Assembly: GCA_965221485.1 (NCBI GenBank)
Contig: OZ244893.1
Location: 930,001 to 994,000, forward strand
Length of the DNA stretch: 64,000 nt
Direction of reading: 5' to 3'
Source: JAJEBT01 sp965221485
Lineage (GTDB): Bacteria; Pseudomonadota; Alphaproteobacteria; MPNO01; UBA830
A program made the translations under genes and the position numbers. Below, piece after piece: positions 33,934 to 42,774 of the stretch; the first letter of the stretch is position 1; the number at the start of each line of letters is the position of its first letter. Below the pieces are notes generated by a model. The model was not told where the DNA came from and did no database searches. It saw nothing but the letters and a program-made list of their open reading frames with translations.

Positions 33934-35259
33934 TCACGAAGCAGAACGGGTTTCATGCAAGGCATCAAGCATGGCGTCCGGAGTGACGAACTTTTGACGG
34001 GGCGCACCGTCCGGTGCTGATCGTACCTCGATACGATCAATGACTTGCCAGTCGGAAAATGAAACCACGCGGACGTTGCGTTCCACGAGCATCGCATCAA
34101 TGGCTGCGCCACCGGGACGCTGCGGACCCAGATTGTCAGAAAGAGTCCTGGCAACGACATCGAGAGAATCGTTCTTGTTGGTTCCGATCGTACCGCTTGC
34201 GCCACGCTTCAGCCATCCGACGGAGTAGATGCGCTCTCCAACCCTTCCGTCTTCATTCCGGACAATGCCCCGCCGTTCGTCAAACGGGAGGTCTCCAAAC
34301 GGATTTGCTCGCGATCCGATGCAGGTAATGACGAGGGAACAGGGAACATCGAACATCTCGCCAGTGCCCGACACTCGTCCGGAGCTGTCGACGGTTGTCC
34401 GTTCCAGTCGCAACCCCTCAACGCGTCCGGAACCGAGAATTTCCACGGGCGAAGCGAAGAACTCAAAATGGACCCGCCGTTGCTTGCCTTCTGCGGGTAC
34501 GTCAAGAAAACTCTTCAGTGTATCGAGGTTTTTCTGGCGCAGCCGGAGATCGCGGTCTGACATGTAAGCGGCAACGGCCGCCTCCGGAAGATGTTCGGGA
34601 TCGACAATCGGGGCCGCGTTGGTCAATTGACCCATTTCCCGAAGTTCGACGTTGGTGAACGCCGCTTCCACCGGGCCTCTTCGGCCAAACATGTAAACGT
34701 CGCGAACCGGAGACCGGTAAATCGCTTCGGCGGCGTGCGGCACCAGATCAGACGTCGACATTTCTTCCGGTGTTTTCACCAGAACCCGGGCCACATCCAG
34801 TGCGACATTCCCAATTCCGACGACGGCGGCAGCGTCCACGTTCAGATCGGGATCGAGATCCGTAAAGTCGGGATGACCGTTATACCATCCCACGAAGGCG
34901 TTTGAGCCATACACATTGCTCAGGGTTTCGCCCGGGATGCCAAGATGATTGTCATGAGGTGCACCGCAGGCGAGTATCACGGCGTCATAACAAGCGAGCA
35001 GATCACCCAGCATGATGTCACGTCCGACCTCGACATTGCCGAGATAGCGTACGCGTGGATTGGCCAGGGTGCGGTCGTAACCGAGAGAAACCCGCTTCGT
35101 TTTCTGATGATCGGGAGCCACTCCGCCGCGAATGAGGCCATAGGGACTTGGTAACCGCTCAATAACATCGATCCTGCAGTCAGGAGATTTGTCGAGCAGG
35201 CCCTGGGCGGCATACATCCCGCCTGGCCCCGACCCGACAATTGCAAATGAACGCTTCAT
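33934..35259 (-). CDS. Ferredoxin-NADP reductase, adrenodoxin-reductase type
   Basis: FAD/NADP flavoprotein exchanging electrons between NAD(P)H and ferredoxin. The 441-residue chain begins with the FAD motif VGSGPGGMYAAQGLL, has PYGLIRGGVAPDHQKTK, the second dinucleotide fold IGIGNVALDVARVL for NADP, GRRGPVEAAFTNVELREM and the C-terminal GWLKRGASGTIGTNKNDS. These are the conserved blocks of adrenodoxin reductase/FprA. It is convergent with the CoA-transferase gene. It could link NADPH to the ferredoxin used by 6-hydroxynicotinate reductase; no ferredoxin gene is in the window. Confidence 0.92.
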   Translation of the reverse strand: MKRSFAIVGSGPGGMYAAQGLLDKSPDCRIDVIERLPSPYGLIRGGVAPDHQKTKRVSLGYDRTLANPRVRYLGNVEVGRDIMLGDLLACYDAVILACGAPHDNHLGIPGETLSNVYGSNAFVGWYNGHPDFTDLDPDLNVDAAAVVGIGNVALDVARVLVKTPEEMSTSDLVPHAAEAIYRSPVRDVYMFGRRGPVEAAFTNVELREMGQLTNAAPIVDPEHLPEAAVAAYMSDRDLRLRQKNLDTLKSFLDVPAEGKQRRVHFEFFASPVEILGSGRVEGLRLERTTVDSSGRVSGTGEMFDVPCSLVITCIGSRANPFGDLPFDERRGIVRNEDGRVGERIYSVGWLKRGASGTIGTNKNDSLDVVARTLSDNLGPQRPGGAAIDAMLVERNVRVVSFSDWQVIDRIEVRSAPDGAPRQKFVTPDAMLDALHETRSAS

Positions 35260-36109
35260 TCAGGATTTCCTCGCCCGTTTTCTCTGTTTGCGTGCATCAT
35301 AATCGTTCGTTTCAAATGAGAGAGCGGTGTCGTGACAATCCATGACCCGTGTTGTGGCAGGACCCACCGGCCAGGGTGTCTGTTTTAATAGCGCCGGTCT
35401 TGCGAATTCGTCCGGATGTTGGGAAACGGCGCAAATCGTGATCACCGGAAATCTGTGAGCTCCGCAAACCGATGATCGTCCCGGAGGGGATATATGCGCT
35501 CGACGATTTCCGGTTTTCGATCAACGGGCATCCGTCAGGACCCGATCCAGGCCATATTGCGACCCTTCTTGCGGAAGCTTGATAAACGCACGAACTTCCG
35601 CCCATGCTGTTGTTTGCGCCGGGTGAAGCCCTTGTCTTGACCTTGGCTGGGCCCGTGGATGAAGACTGCGTTGCGGGAATATCCGGACGGGCCCTGTGGT
35701 TTCGGTTGCATTCCGTGTCCATGAGGAGATCGTAACAAAGGGATCGAGTCAGTGCCCGGCTCCAGAGTGCGTTTCATACTCTTCTGGAAGCCATTGGCCA
35801 ATGACATTCTTCAAGCTGGCACGAGGACCGGAAACACGACTCGGCCCAGGTCAGCGCTATCAATACTCGTTCCAATGCCTTCCTTCAATTCACACCGTGA
35901 GATCCTGAACCCGAGAACGACGCTATCTCTCATCACAGTCTCCTGTTTGTCGCGGGAGATTCCGTCCCTGCAAGGCATCGGAAACACCCGCCCCATAGTT
36001 TTTCCGAATGCCTGTTAGAATGGTGAGAATGATCCTGCGGGAATCTCATAGAAAGAAATTAATGCCGAATTCACATGACCGGCCGGAAACGGATGACGCA
36101 GGTGACGAC
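35260..36109. other. 0.85 kb region without a recognisable gene
   Basis: Between the divergent ferredoxin reductase and XRE genes. A minus-strand frame runs from 35996 to 35535 with one stop (near 35809) that divides it into two pieces; it has no family motif I recognise and could be a decayed gene or chance. Other frames are shorter. No toxin gene for the XRE protein was found here. Confidence 0.4.
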
Positions 36110-36394
36110 ATGACGAAGCTGAAGAACCTGAAGGCGCGCTTCATGGAAGACCCGGAATTCCGGGAAGAATATGCGCGTGCGGATGAGGAACATGTGCTGA
36201 TGGAGGCGCTGGTCCGTGCCCGCACGGCGGCGAAGCTCACGCAGACGGAACTTGCCCGGCGGCTCGGTACGACCCAATCTGCGGTCTCTCGCCTGGAAGG
36301 CGGCCGGGTCTCGCCGTCCCTTGCAACCCTGCGCCGCTATGCCGAAGCGACCGGTACCCGCTTGAGCGTGAAGTTTGTCAAGGGGGATGGATGA
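36110..36394 (+). CDS. XRE/HigA-like helix-turn-helix protein
   Basis: A 94-residue DNA-binding protein. An N-terminal helical part (MTKLKNLKARFMEDPEFREEY) precedes an XRE domain with the helix-turn-helix LTQTELARRLGTTQSAVSRLEGG and a C-terminal LRRYAEATGTRLSVKFV strand. This layout is that of HigA/RelB2-type antitoxins encoded after a RelE/HigB toxin. No toxin frame is visible on either side, so it appears to be an orphan. I start it at 36110 (AGGTG site 6 bases before), rather than at 36008, where the residues are not conserved-looking. Confidence 0.85.
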   Translation: MTKLKNLKARFMEDPEFREEYARADEEHVLMEALVRARTAAKLTQTELARRLGTTQSAVSRLEGGRVSPSLATLRRYAEATGTRLSVKFVKGDG

Positions 36395-36695
36395 AACAAG
36401 GCGAGGGGGTCGAACAGGGATCTGGTCGGTCTTCCTGCCGGCACCTCAAAAAGGCCGCATGAAAACAACACTGACTGATTCTGAGTAACCGCAATGATGA
36501 AAATTGCAGAAGAGAGTTGGTGAACAGGCAGCTGGCGGGGCTGTTCGTGGCTCTGGCACTGTCATTGCTCCGAAATTTCTCCTCAGCCTGCCAATTCTGC
36601 TACATTATGTCGTCTACGGGTGAACCTTCTGCCGCACCAGGCTATTTTGCATTTCGGAGTTTAATCCGGGTCCGGAAAACCACACGGGACGGGTC
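36395..36695. other. Intergenic stretch, nothing recognised
   Basis: 301 bases between the XRE gene and the next GTG-started gene. No RNA gene, repeat or clear promoter was seen. Confidence 0.4.
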
Positions 36696-37241
36696 GTGAA
36701 TTCCTTTTACATGGTCGAGATGGACTACCTTGATCCGGACGGTTCAGGGCGTGCCGAATACGATTCCTTTTATGATCGACATATCGGAATGCTCTTGAGT
36801 ATTCCTGGTTTTCTGGTCGCACAACGCTTTGAAGCCTGCGAGCAGGCCGCCGCCCCGTTTCTTGCGATCTACCAGCTTGCAGCGCCTCACGTTCTGGAGA
36901 GTGAAGAATATCTTTCTCGTGCCGGTCGAATGTCGGTACCCGAAACCTATCGCCAGCGTATGCAGAACTGGGATCGCAACCTTGTTCTGGGTGACATCGA
37001 TAGTCTCACGATAAGTCTTGCAGACAATCGCGAGCGGGGAACCGTGCTGAACCTGATTGATCGCTCCCGGAAGAACCTGTCGCCACTTCCCCCGGGGTTC
37101 ACATCCCTTCGACCGATCGGTCTTGACCGGACGTTTTCCGAGCGAGGGGCCATGGTAGGCAAACCGTGCTGCGCCACACCGCAGCCTGGGTGGACCCAAA
37201 GGACTTTCCGTCCGCTTCATGATGCCCGGACGGCACCATGA
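36696..37241 (+). CDS. Hypothetical protein with EthD/dimeric-barrel-like N-terminus
   Basis: A 181-residue protein starting at a GTG (36696). The first 100 residues (FYMVEMDYLDPDGSGRAEYDSFYDRHIGMLLSIPGFLVAQRF) look like a ferredoxin-like dimeric alpha/beta barrel of the EthD/NIPSNAP kind, with the typical H-x-G-M-L and PGF segment. The second half is basic and proline-rich (SPLPPGFTSLRPIGLDRTF) with no family I recognise and may be poorly structured. Start choice is supported by the barrel beginning at residue 3. Function unknown; it stands alone. Confidence 0.65.
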   Translation: MNSFYMVEMDYLDPDGSGRAEYDSFYDRHIGMLLSIPGFLVAQRFEACEQAAAPFLAIYQLAAPHVLESEEYLSRAGRMSVPETYRQRMQNWDRNLVLGDIDSLTISLADNRERGTVLNLIDRSRKNLSPLPPGFTSLRPIGLDRTFSERGAMVGKPCCATPQPGWTQRTFRPLHDARTAP

Positions 37242-37591
37242 TCTTCCGTTTGGGAAACACCGCACTCACCTGACAGCGATCATTCGGTCTCCCGATATTC
37301 ATCGGATACCGTCCTGCACTGCTGTTCGAAGATTATGATCGCCAGAGCCGGGATTCGGAAACAGAGGATCATGTCGGCAACGCACCGGGCGGAACTGAGA
37401 CTCACCCCGCCGCAACGCTGACGCGAGAAGAACCTTTCGGACCTGACAGGAGGAGGCCCAGGTCGACTGGTTGCTACGACCATACCCTGCTTGGAACCGG
37501 TTTCAACCTCTGAAAACTGGTGGCGTCACCATTCTCGACCATTCCAATCGGGCGGTCCGGACTCAGGAATCGAAGGCCGGACCCTTTGGAC
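37242..37591. other. Intergenic stretch between convergent genes, nothing recognised
   Basis: 350 bases between the barrel-like gene and the end of the oxidoreductase beta gene. No coding frame, repeat or clear terminator hairpin was found. Confidence 0.4.
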
Positions 37592-38617
37592 CTAGCTGAT
37601 GGTCCAGGTGCGTCCCTTGCGCAACATGTCATTCAGGGATTCGGGAGGTGACACCTGGCGAATCTCGACAAGCTGGTCGTGGACAGCTTCATCATAGGAC
37701 TTTGTCGGGTTGCAATACAGAACGCCAAGGGCGACGGGAAACTCGGGATACCACATGTCGCAAAGAAGCATCGCGAGCATCTTGTTTGTTTCATCGTGAA
37801 CAAGAATGTCATCCTCGCTCACGCCGTTTTCTCCGATCGTAACGACCTGGATACCGAAACCGGCCGCATCACGGGCAATACCCTTGTCCTGATTCTTGCC
37901 GAAAATCAGCCTTTCACCGTGTTCAACGGTGATGGTGTTGTCCTCGACCTTGCCCTTTTCCGTCCAGCCCGCAAACGCTCCATCGTTGTAAACGATGCAA
38001 TTTTGCAGGATTTCCACAAATGATGCGCCCTTGTGTCCGTGCGCCTGCTTCAGCACGCCCGGCATATGCTTCTGGTTGGTATCAAAGGTCCGTGCCACAA
38101 AACGGGCTCCTGCACCGAGCGCCAGGCTGCAGGCATTGACCGGATAATCCACCGAACCCGTGGGTGTGGAGGGTGATCGGGTCCCCAGGCGACTGGTCGG
38201 GGAGTACTGTCCCTTGGTCAGACCATAAATCTCGTTGTTGAACAGCAGCATGTTGATGTCGACATTTCGACGAAGCGCGTGCACCGTGTGATTGCCACCG
38301 ATCGAGAGCGCGTCCCCGTCGCCCATGACGACCCAAATGTCGAGGTCCGGATTCGCCAGCTTGGCTCCCGTTGCCAACGCCGGAGCCCGGCCGTGAATGG
38401 TGTGAAAGCCATAAGAAGCCATGTAATAGGGGAATCGGGCTGCGCACCCGATACCCGAGAAAAACACCAGCTTCTCGAGCGGTATCTGCAATTCTGCCAG
38501 TGTCCGGTGAACACCCTTTACGATCGCGTAATCGCCGCAACCGGGACACCATCTGACTTCCTGGTCGGACGCATAGTCCGCAGGCTTCAATTGCTCGACA
38601 GGTGTGTGAATATTCAT
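37592..38617 (-). CDS. korB: 2-oxoacid:ferredoxin oxidoreductase, beta (TPP) subunit
   Basis: Thiamine-diphosphate-binding subunit of a 2-oxoglutarate/2-oxoacid:ferredoxin oxidoreductase, which oxidises the oxoacid with CoA to acyl-CoA, CO2 and reduced ferredoxin. The start at 38617 (341 residues) gives MNIHTPVEQLKPADY followed by the Fe-S cysteines in RWCPGCGDYAI; the TPP motif is MGDGDALSIGGNH to LLFNN. It overlaps the alpha gene by 4 bases (ATGA). The frame open to 38866 lies within the alpha gene and is not coding. 2-oxoglutarate is favoured by the two-subunit KorAB-type layout. Confidence 0.92.
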   Translation of the reverse strand: MNIHTPVEQLKPADYASDQEVRWCPGCGDYAIVKGVHRTLAELQIPLEKLVFFSGIGCAARFPYYMASYGFHTIHGRAPALATGAKLANPDLDIWVVMGDGDALSIGGNHTVHALRRNVDINMLLFNNEIYGLTKGQYSPTSRLGTRSPSTPTGSVDYPVNACSLALGAGARFVARTFDTNQKHMPGVLKQAHGHKGASFVEILQNCIVYNDGAFAGWTEKGKVEDNTITVEHGERLIFGKNQDKGIARDAAGFGIQVVTIGENGVSEDDILVHDETNKMLAMLLCDMWYPEFPVALGVLYCNPTKSYDEAVHDQLVEIRQVSPPESLNDMLRKGRTWTIS

Positions 38618-40518
38618 GGTTGTCTTTCCAGTCGGGACCTGATTTCGTTCTGCAGGGTGGCGACCTTGAAAGGTTGTCCAGAAATCTGCGTTATGCTCTC
38701 GATATCCATCAGATAGCGGCCCCGCAACAGGTGAACCAACTGGCCGTTGTTCATTTCCGGACATATCACATGATCGAAGCCGGACAGAAGTTCGCCGAGG
38801 TTTCGGGGAAGGGGCCAGATGTGACGGATGTGGATATGCGAAACGCTGAGCCCCTCTTCCAGACACAGCCCGACAGCCTGATTGATTGCGCCGAAGGTAG
38901 AGCCCCAGCCAACAACGGCGAGGCGGCCGTTTCTGGCCCCTCTCGAGACCGTCTGTTCGGGAATGTCGCTTGCAATCCCGTCAATCTTGGCTGCCCTGAC
39001 TTTCGTCATGCGATGGTGATTTTCGGCATCATAGGAAATATGACCGGTATCGTAGTCCTTCTCGATACCGCCAATCCGGTGCATCAGACCGGGCGTGCCA
39101 GGCACCGCCCAGTTGCGGGCCAGTGTTTCGGGGTCGCGCAAATAGGGATGGAAACCCTCGGGATCGGACCGGTGTGTAACCTTGAACTCCGGAATTTCGT
39201 CAACATCCGGAATTTCCCAGGGTTCGGCGGCATTGGCGAGGTAACCGTCTGTCAGCAGTATGACAGGGGTCATGTATTTCACAGCAAGCCGGACAGCTTC
39301 GATGGCGGCCTCAAAGCAGTCGCCGGCTGTTCTCGATGCCACGACCGGAAGGGGAGTATCGGCATTGCGCCCGAAAACCGACTGATTGAGATCCGACTGT
39401 TCTGTCTTGGTCGGCAATCCGGTCGACGGCCCGCCGCGCTGGCTGTTGACGATGACCAGCGGCAGTTCCGCGACAAGTGCAAGGCCGATAGCCTCGGTTT
39501 TCAGGGCCACACCGGGACCTGAAGAGGAGGTCACCCCGATGGAACCGGTATAGGAGGCCCCGATCGCCGAACAGACCGCCGCAATCTCGTCTTCAGCCTG
39601 GAATGTCGTGACACCGTATTGCCTCAACCCCGTCAGGGTGTGAAGCAACGCGGAGGCCGGTGTGATGGGATAGGAACCAAAAAACAGCTTCAGACCTGCC
39701 TTGTGCGCCCCCGTGACCAGACCCCAGGCGATGGCTTCTGTACCCGTGACAGCGCGATAGGTGCCTGGTAACACCCGGGCCTTGGCAACCGTATAGGCTC
39801 CGATGCCTGACGGGAGTTCGGCCGTCTCTCCGTAAGCGTGCCCGGCATTGAGGGCCGCAATATTGGCCGCCGCAATGTTCGGGATCTTCGCGAAGCGCTG
39901 ATTGACCCAGTCGACAGTCGGCTGACGGTCACGGTCATACATCCAGCACATCAGACCCAGCGCCCAGAAATTCTTGGCACGGGTGGCTTCCTTCGAGCTT
40001 ACGCCACACTCCTTGACCGCTGCATTCGTAAGCTTGTTCATTTCCACTGAAATTACGACGTAACTGTCGAGTGTGCCGTCCTCCAGCGGATTTTCCTGGT
40101 ACCCCGCACGTGAGATATTCCTTGGAGTGAAGGCGTCGCTGTTGACCACGACAGTTCCGCCCACCGGGACATCAGACAGATGGACCTTCAGCGCGGCCGG
40201 ATTCATTGCCACAAGAACAGCGGGTTCGTCACCGGGAGTCTGGATGTCGTGGGATGCAAAATTTATCTGAAACGCTGACACCCCGAAGGTCGTGCCCGCA
40301 GGCGCCCGGATCTCGGCCGGAAAGTCCGGAAATGTTGCAAGGTCGTTGCCCATGAGAGCGGTCGACTGGGTGAACTGCGTACCCGTCAATTGCATACCAT
40401 CACCGGAGTCGCCCGCAAACCTGATGACCACCGAATCGACAGCCTGCCGGTCAAATGAGGACGGAGCGTTGGCTGTGTTGGTGCTCGTGCCCATAATCGT
40501 GCCAATCCGATCGTTCAT
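38614..40518 (-). CDS. korA: 2-oxoacid:ferredoxin oxidoreductase, fused gamma-alpha subunit
   Basis: A 634-residue subunit joining the gamma domain (residues about 28-215, with VIRFAGDSGDGMQLTGTQF) to the alpha pyrimidine-binding domain (YPITPASALLHTL, FQAEDEIAAVCSAIGASYTG, TSSSGPGVALKTEAIGLA) and a C-terminal domain with VVGWGSTFGAINQAV. The layout is that of KorA from proteobacteria. No ferredoxin-type Fe-S (delta) domain is attached, so an external ferredoxin is needed. It would provide succinyl-CoA and reduced ferredoxin, both useful to neighbouring pathways. An alternative start is the ATG at 40494. Confidence 0.92.
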   Translation of the reverse strand: MNDRIGTIMGTSTNTANAPSSFDRQAVDSVVIRFAGDSGDGMQLTGTQFTQSTALMGNDLATFPDFPAEIRAPAGTTFGVSAFQINFASHDIQTPGDEPAVLVAMNPAALKVHLSDVPVGGTVVVNSDAFTPRNISRAGYQENPLEDGTLDSYVVISVEMNKLTNAAVKECGVSSKEATRAKNFWALGLMCWMYDRDRQPTVDWVNQRFAKIPNIAAANIAALNAGHAYGETAELPSGIGAYTVAKARVLPGTYRAVTGTEAIAWGLVTGAHKAGLKLFFGSYPITPASALLHTLTGLRQYGVTTFQAEDEIAAVCSAIGASYTGSIGVTSSSGPGVALKTEAIGLALVAELPLVIVNSQRGGPSTGLPTKTEQSDLNQSVFGRNADTPLPVVASRTAGDCFEAAIEAVRLAVKYMTPVILLTDGYLANAAEPWEIPDVDEIPEFKVTHRSDPEGFHPYLRDPETLARNWAVPGTPGLMHRIGGIEKDYDTGHISYDAENHHRMTKVRAAKIDGIASDIPEQTVSRGARNGRLAVVGWGSTFGAINQAVGLCLEEGLSVSHIHIRHIWPLPRNLGELLSGFDHVICPEMNNGQLVHLLRGRYLMDIESITQISGQPFKVATLQNEIRSRLERQP

Positions 40519-40533
40519 TGGGGAAATCGGAAC

Positions 40534-41601
40534 CTAGTCGGGATCCTGCGTTGCGTCAAGGTTTCCCATTGGCAGCACCCTGCCTTGCTGATCGATGCGT
40601 TGCATGAAGTGGCAAAGACAATCGAGTTCAACTGCCCTCTTGTCCTGGGTCAGCATGGTCGGAATTGCAGGACGGGTCAGCGTGAGTTTTCCGCGAGTGA
40701 AATCAAAAAAATCCGGCGGTGCAAGTTCGGTCAAGGCTTCCTGCTGCAGACAGGTACCTGGTTCCCCAGATATCTCTGCGATGACTGTGCCCGCCTTGAT
40801 GATTCGAAAATTCAGGAGATCAATGTCTTTCCGAAAACAGATGTCTGCGGGGCTGCCGTCGAGCGAAAAGGAAACGGAACCCGGTACCGTGATTGCAACA
40901 AACGCCTTGAGTATTGTGAGAGGTTTGTCCGTAAGGGTCAGATTTGCGGGATCGTTGTCGAGAAGGCAGGCCTCGATCAGTTTGATGGCGTGTCGTTCGC
41001 ATCCGGGGGTTCCGGTTTGTCCGCATTCAACTGTGACAGCCGGACAGATCCGCGCCATGGCCTGCTGCTGAAGACCGTTGGTCTTGTCGAAGAGAATGAC
41101 GCGGCTGCTGAATCGCGCCGCAAGATTCAGGAACGGAGGATCCAGCCGATCAACGACGGCAAATTTGGGATTTCGTCCGGTCGTATTGTGGATGTCGATA
41201 CTGGCAACAGGATGCTGCCGCGCAACATAGTTGTAGACCTGGCGAATCAGTTTTGCTTCACGCGTCTCCGGATGGTGTGTGCCTGGCCAGGAACGATTGA
41301 AATCATGCTGGCAATCCAGCGTACGCACGCCGGCCCTGGCGGCCTCGGGGTTGCCGATAAACACAATCAGACGACGCGGAAGCCCGCTTTCCCTGAAACG
41401 GCGAAGGATTTCCTGGACCGCAAGCAGGCCGCTTGCCTCATTGCCATGCAACAGGGTTGACACGAACAGGGGAGGACTCGTTCGCCCGGGAAGATCCAGC
41501 AATGTTGGCCCCGGGAACATGTCCATGATGGCCTTCGGGGAGGCCTGGACAAAGTCTTCCGGGACATAATCAAGAATGGGCAGGCTCAGGGGACTGTTCA
41601 T
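40534..41601 (-). CDS. Succinylglutamate desuccinylase/aspartoacylase-family zinc hydrolase
   Basis: M14-type carboxypeptidase-fold amidohydrolase, 355 residues. The zinc ligands are H52 and E55 in HGNE and H138 in DIHN; the catalytic glutamate is E192 in TVECGQ. The C-terminal part (about 215-340) is a beta-rich domain as in AstE. These enzymes remove an acyl group from N-acylated amino acids. It starts 15 bp upstream of korA's start region on the same strand, so it may be first in a three-gene operon with korAB. The N-acyl substrate is unknown; succinylglutamate is one candidate. Confidence 0.82.
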   Translation of the reverse strand: MNSPLSLPILDYVPEDFVQASPKAIMDMFPGPTLLDLPGRTSPPLFVSTLLHGNEASGLLAVQEILRRFRESGLPRRLIVFIGNPEAARAGVRTLDCQHDFNRSWPGTHHPETREAKLIRQVYNYVARQHPVASIDIHNTTGRNPKFAVVDRLDPPFLNLAARFSSRVILFDKTNGLQQQAMARICPAVTVECGQTGTPGCERHAIKLIEACLLDNDPANLTLTDKPLTILKAFVAITVPGSVSFSLDGSPADICFRKDIDLLNFRIIKAGTVIAEISGEPGTCLQQEALTELAPPDFFDFTRGKLTLTRPAIPTMLTQDKRAVELDCLCHFMQRIDQQGRVLPMGNLDATQDPD

Positions 41602-41925
41602 AACTGTACTCTGCAGCGATTTTGATTGCTGTTAATCCCTTCAGGTCCTGTTTCCCGGGGTCCCGTCGTCGTATTCTGACGGCAAGGTCGATCGATGCGG
41701 GTCGTGCCGGCCCGGCCATCAATACGGGGCGTGTCGGGGCTGATTGTCAAGTACAGGATCCAGGGCGAAAGGGTGCAACCATAATGGGAAAAGCGGTTCA
41801 GGTCAGGAACGGATCCTCTTGGTCTGAACCGGGGTTACGACCAACCCTCATCTTGACATATTCTCAAGGTCTGGGCTGTAATTTGTTTGCGGCGCACTGT
41901 TTCCTGAGATCAACAAAGGGCAACC
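41602..41925. other. Divergent control region between the AstE-like gene and the Mo hydroxylase operon
   Basis: 324 bases holding the promoter and palindrome described at 41852-41882. On the minus strand a TTGACA-like box occurs near 41743-41750, but I see no good -10 box at normal distance from it. Confidence 0.5.
41852..41882 (+). promoter_or_regulatory. Sigma70-type promoter with overlapping palindrome
   Basis: TTGACA (41853-41858) and TGTAAT (41877-41882) are separated by 18 bases, 43 bases before the ATG of the FAD subunit. The perfect inverted repeat CTTGA-N7-TCAAG (41852-41868) overlaps the -35 box, as an operator for a repressor or activator would. Confidence 0.65.
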
Positions 41926-42774
41926 ATGCCATCCTATTTTCGACCTGGCGCACTTGACGAGGCTTTGCACGCGCTTGCGACTCACCCGCGCACGATTCTT
42001 GCAGGTGGGACGGATTTTTACCCGGCACGGGTAGGGAGGCTGCCGTCCGAAGATATTTTGGACATCACCGCTATTTCCGGACTTCGAAAAATTGAGGATT
42101 GTGGTCGCCATTATCGTATTGGTGCACTCACCACCTGGACCGACATCATTCGCCAGGATCTGCCAGCCTGGTTTCGTGCCCTGAAACTTGCGGCGCGCGA
42201 AGTCGGGGGAATTCAGGTCCAGAATGCCGGTACTGTTGTCGGCAATGTTTGTAACGCGTCACCGGCCGCCGACGGCGTACCCTGTCTGCTTGCGCTCGAC
42301 ACCTCGGTTATTCTCGGTTCGGTTGAGGGTGAACGCGAAGTCCCTCTCTCCGGGTTCATTGTCGGTAACCGAAAGACGATCCGGCGAGCGGATGAACTGG
42401 TCGTCGGCCTGAAAGTGCCGAAACCTGCGGCAAACTCGCGAAGCGGTTTTCTGAAACTGGGGGCCCGCAGCTACCTGGTCATCTCAATTGTCATGACGGC
42501 GATGGTGGTGGAGTTGACCGCAGATGAAACTGTTGAGCGCATCCGCATCTCGGTCGGATCCTGTTCCGAAGTCGCGTATCGACTTAAAAATCTGGAACGG
42601 CAGATGATCGGAAAACCCTTTCGTGCCGATCTTGTGCAACTGATCACAAGGAGTCATTTTGACGAGCTCTCGCCGATCGACGATGTTCGCGGTACGACCG
42701 AATACAGACTTGATGCCTCTTTCAACCTGGTCCGACGACTGATGGGCGAACTGATTTCCGGGGAGCTGTCATGA
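41926..42774 (+). CDS. Molybdenum hydroxylase, FAD-binding subunit (CoxM-like)
   Basis: FAD subunit of a xanthine-oxidase-family hydroxylase, carrying electrons from the 2Fe-2S centres to the final acceptor. The 282 residues include the FAD pyrophosphate loops ILAGGTDFYPAR (24-35) and GTVVGNVCNASPAADGVPCLLALD (about 103-126), and a C-terminal CO_deh_flav_C domain from about 175. The stop overlaps the next start by 4 bases. Together with the fused 2Fe-2S/Mo subunit it forms a complete hydroxylase; because 6-hydroxynicotinate reductase follows in the same operon, nicotinate 6-hydroxylation is the most likely reaction. Confidence 0.88.
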   Translation: MPSYFRPGALDEALHALATHPRTILAGGTDFYPARVGRLPSEDILDITAISGLRKIEDCGRHYRIGALTTWTDIIRQDLPAWFRALKLAAREVGGIQVQNAGTVVGNVCNASPAADGVPCLLALDTSVILGSVEGEREVPLSGFIVGNRKTIRRADELVVGLKVPKPAANSRSGFLKLGARSYLVISIVMTAMVVELTADETVERIRISVGSCSEVAYRLKNLERQMIGKPFRADLVQLITRSHFDELSPIDDVRGTTEYRLDASFNLVRRLMGELISGELS

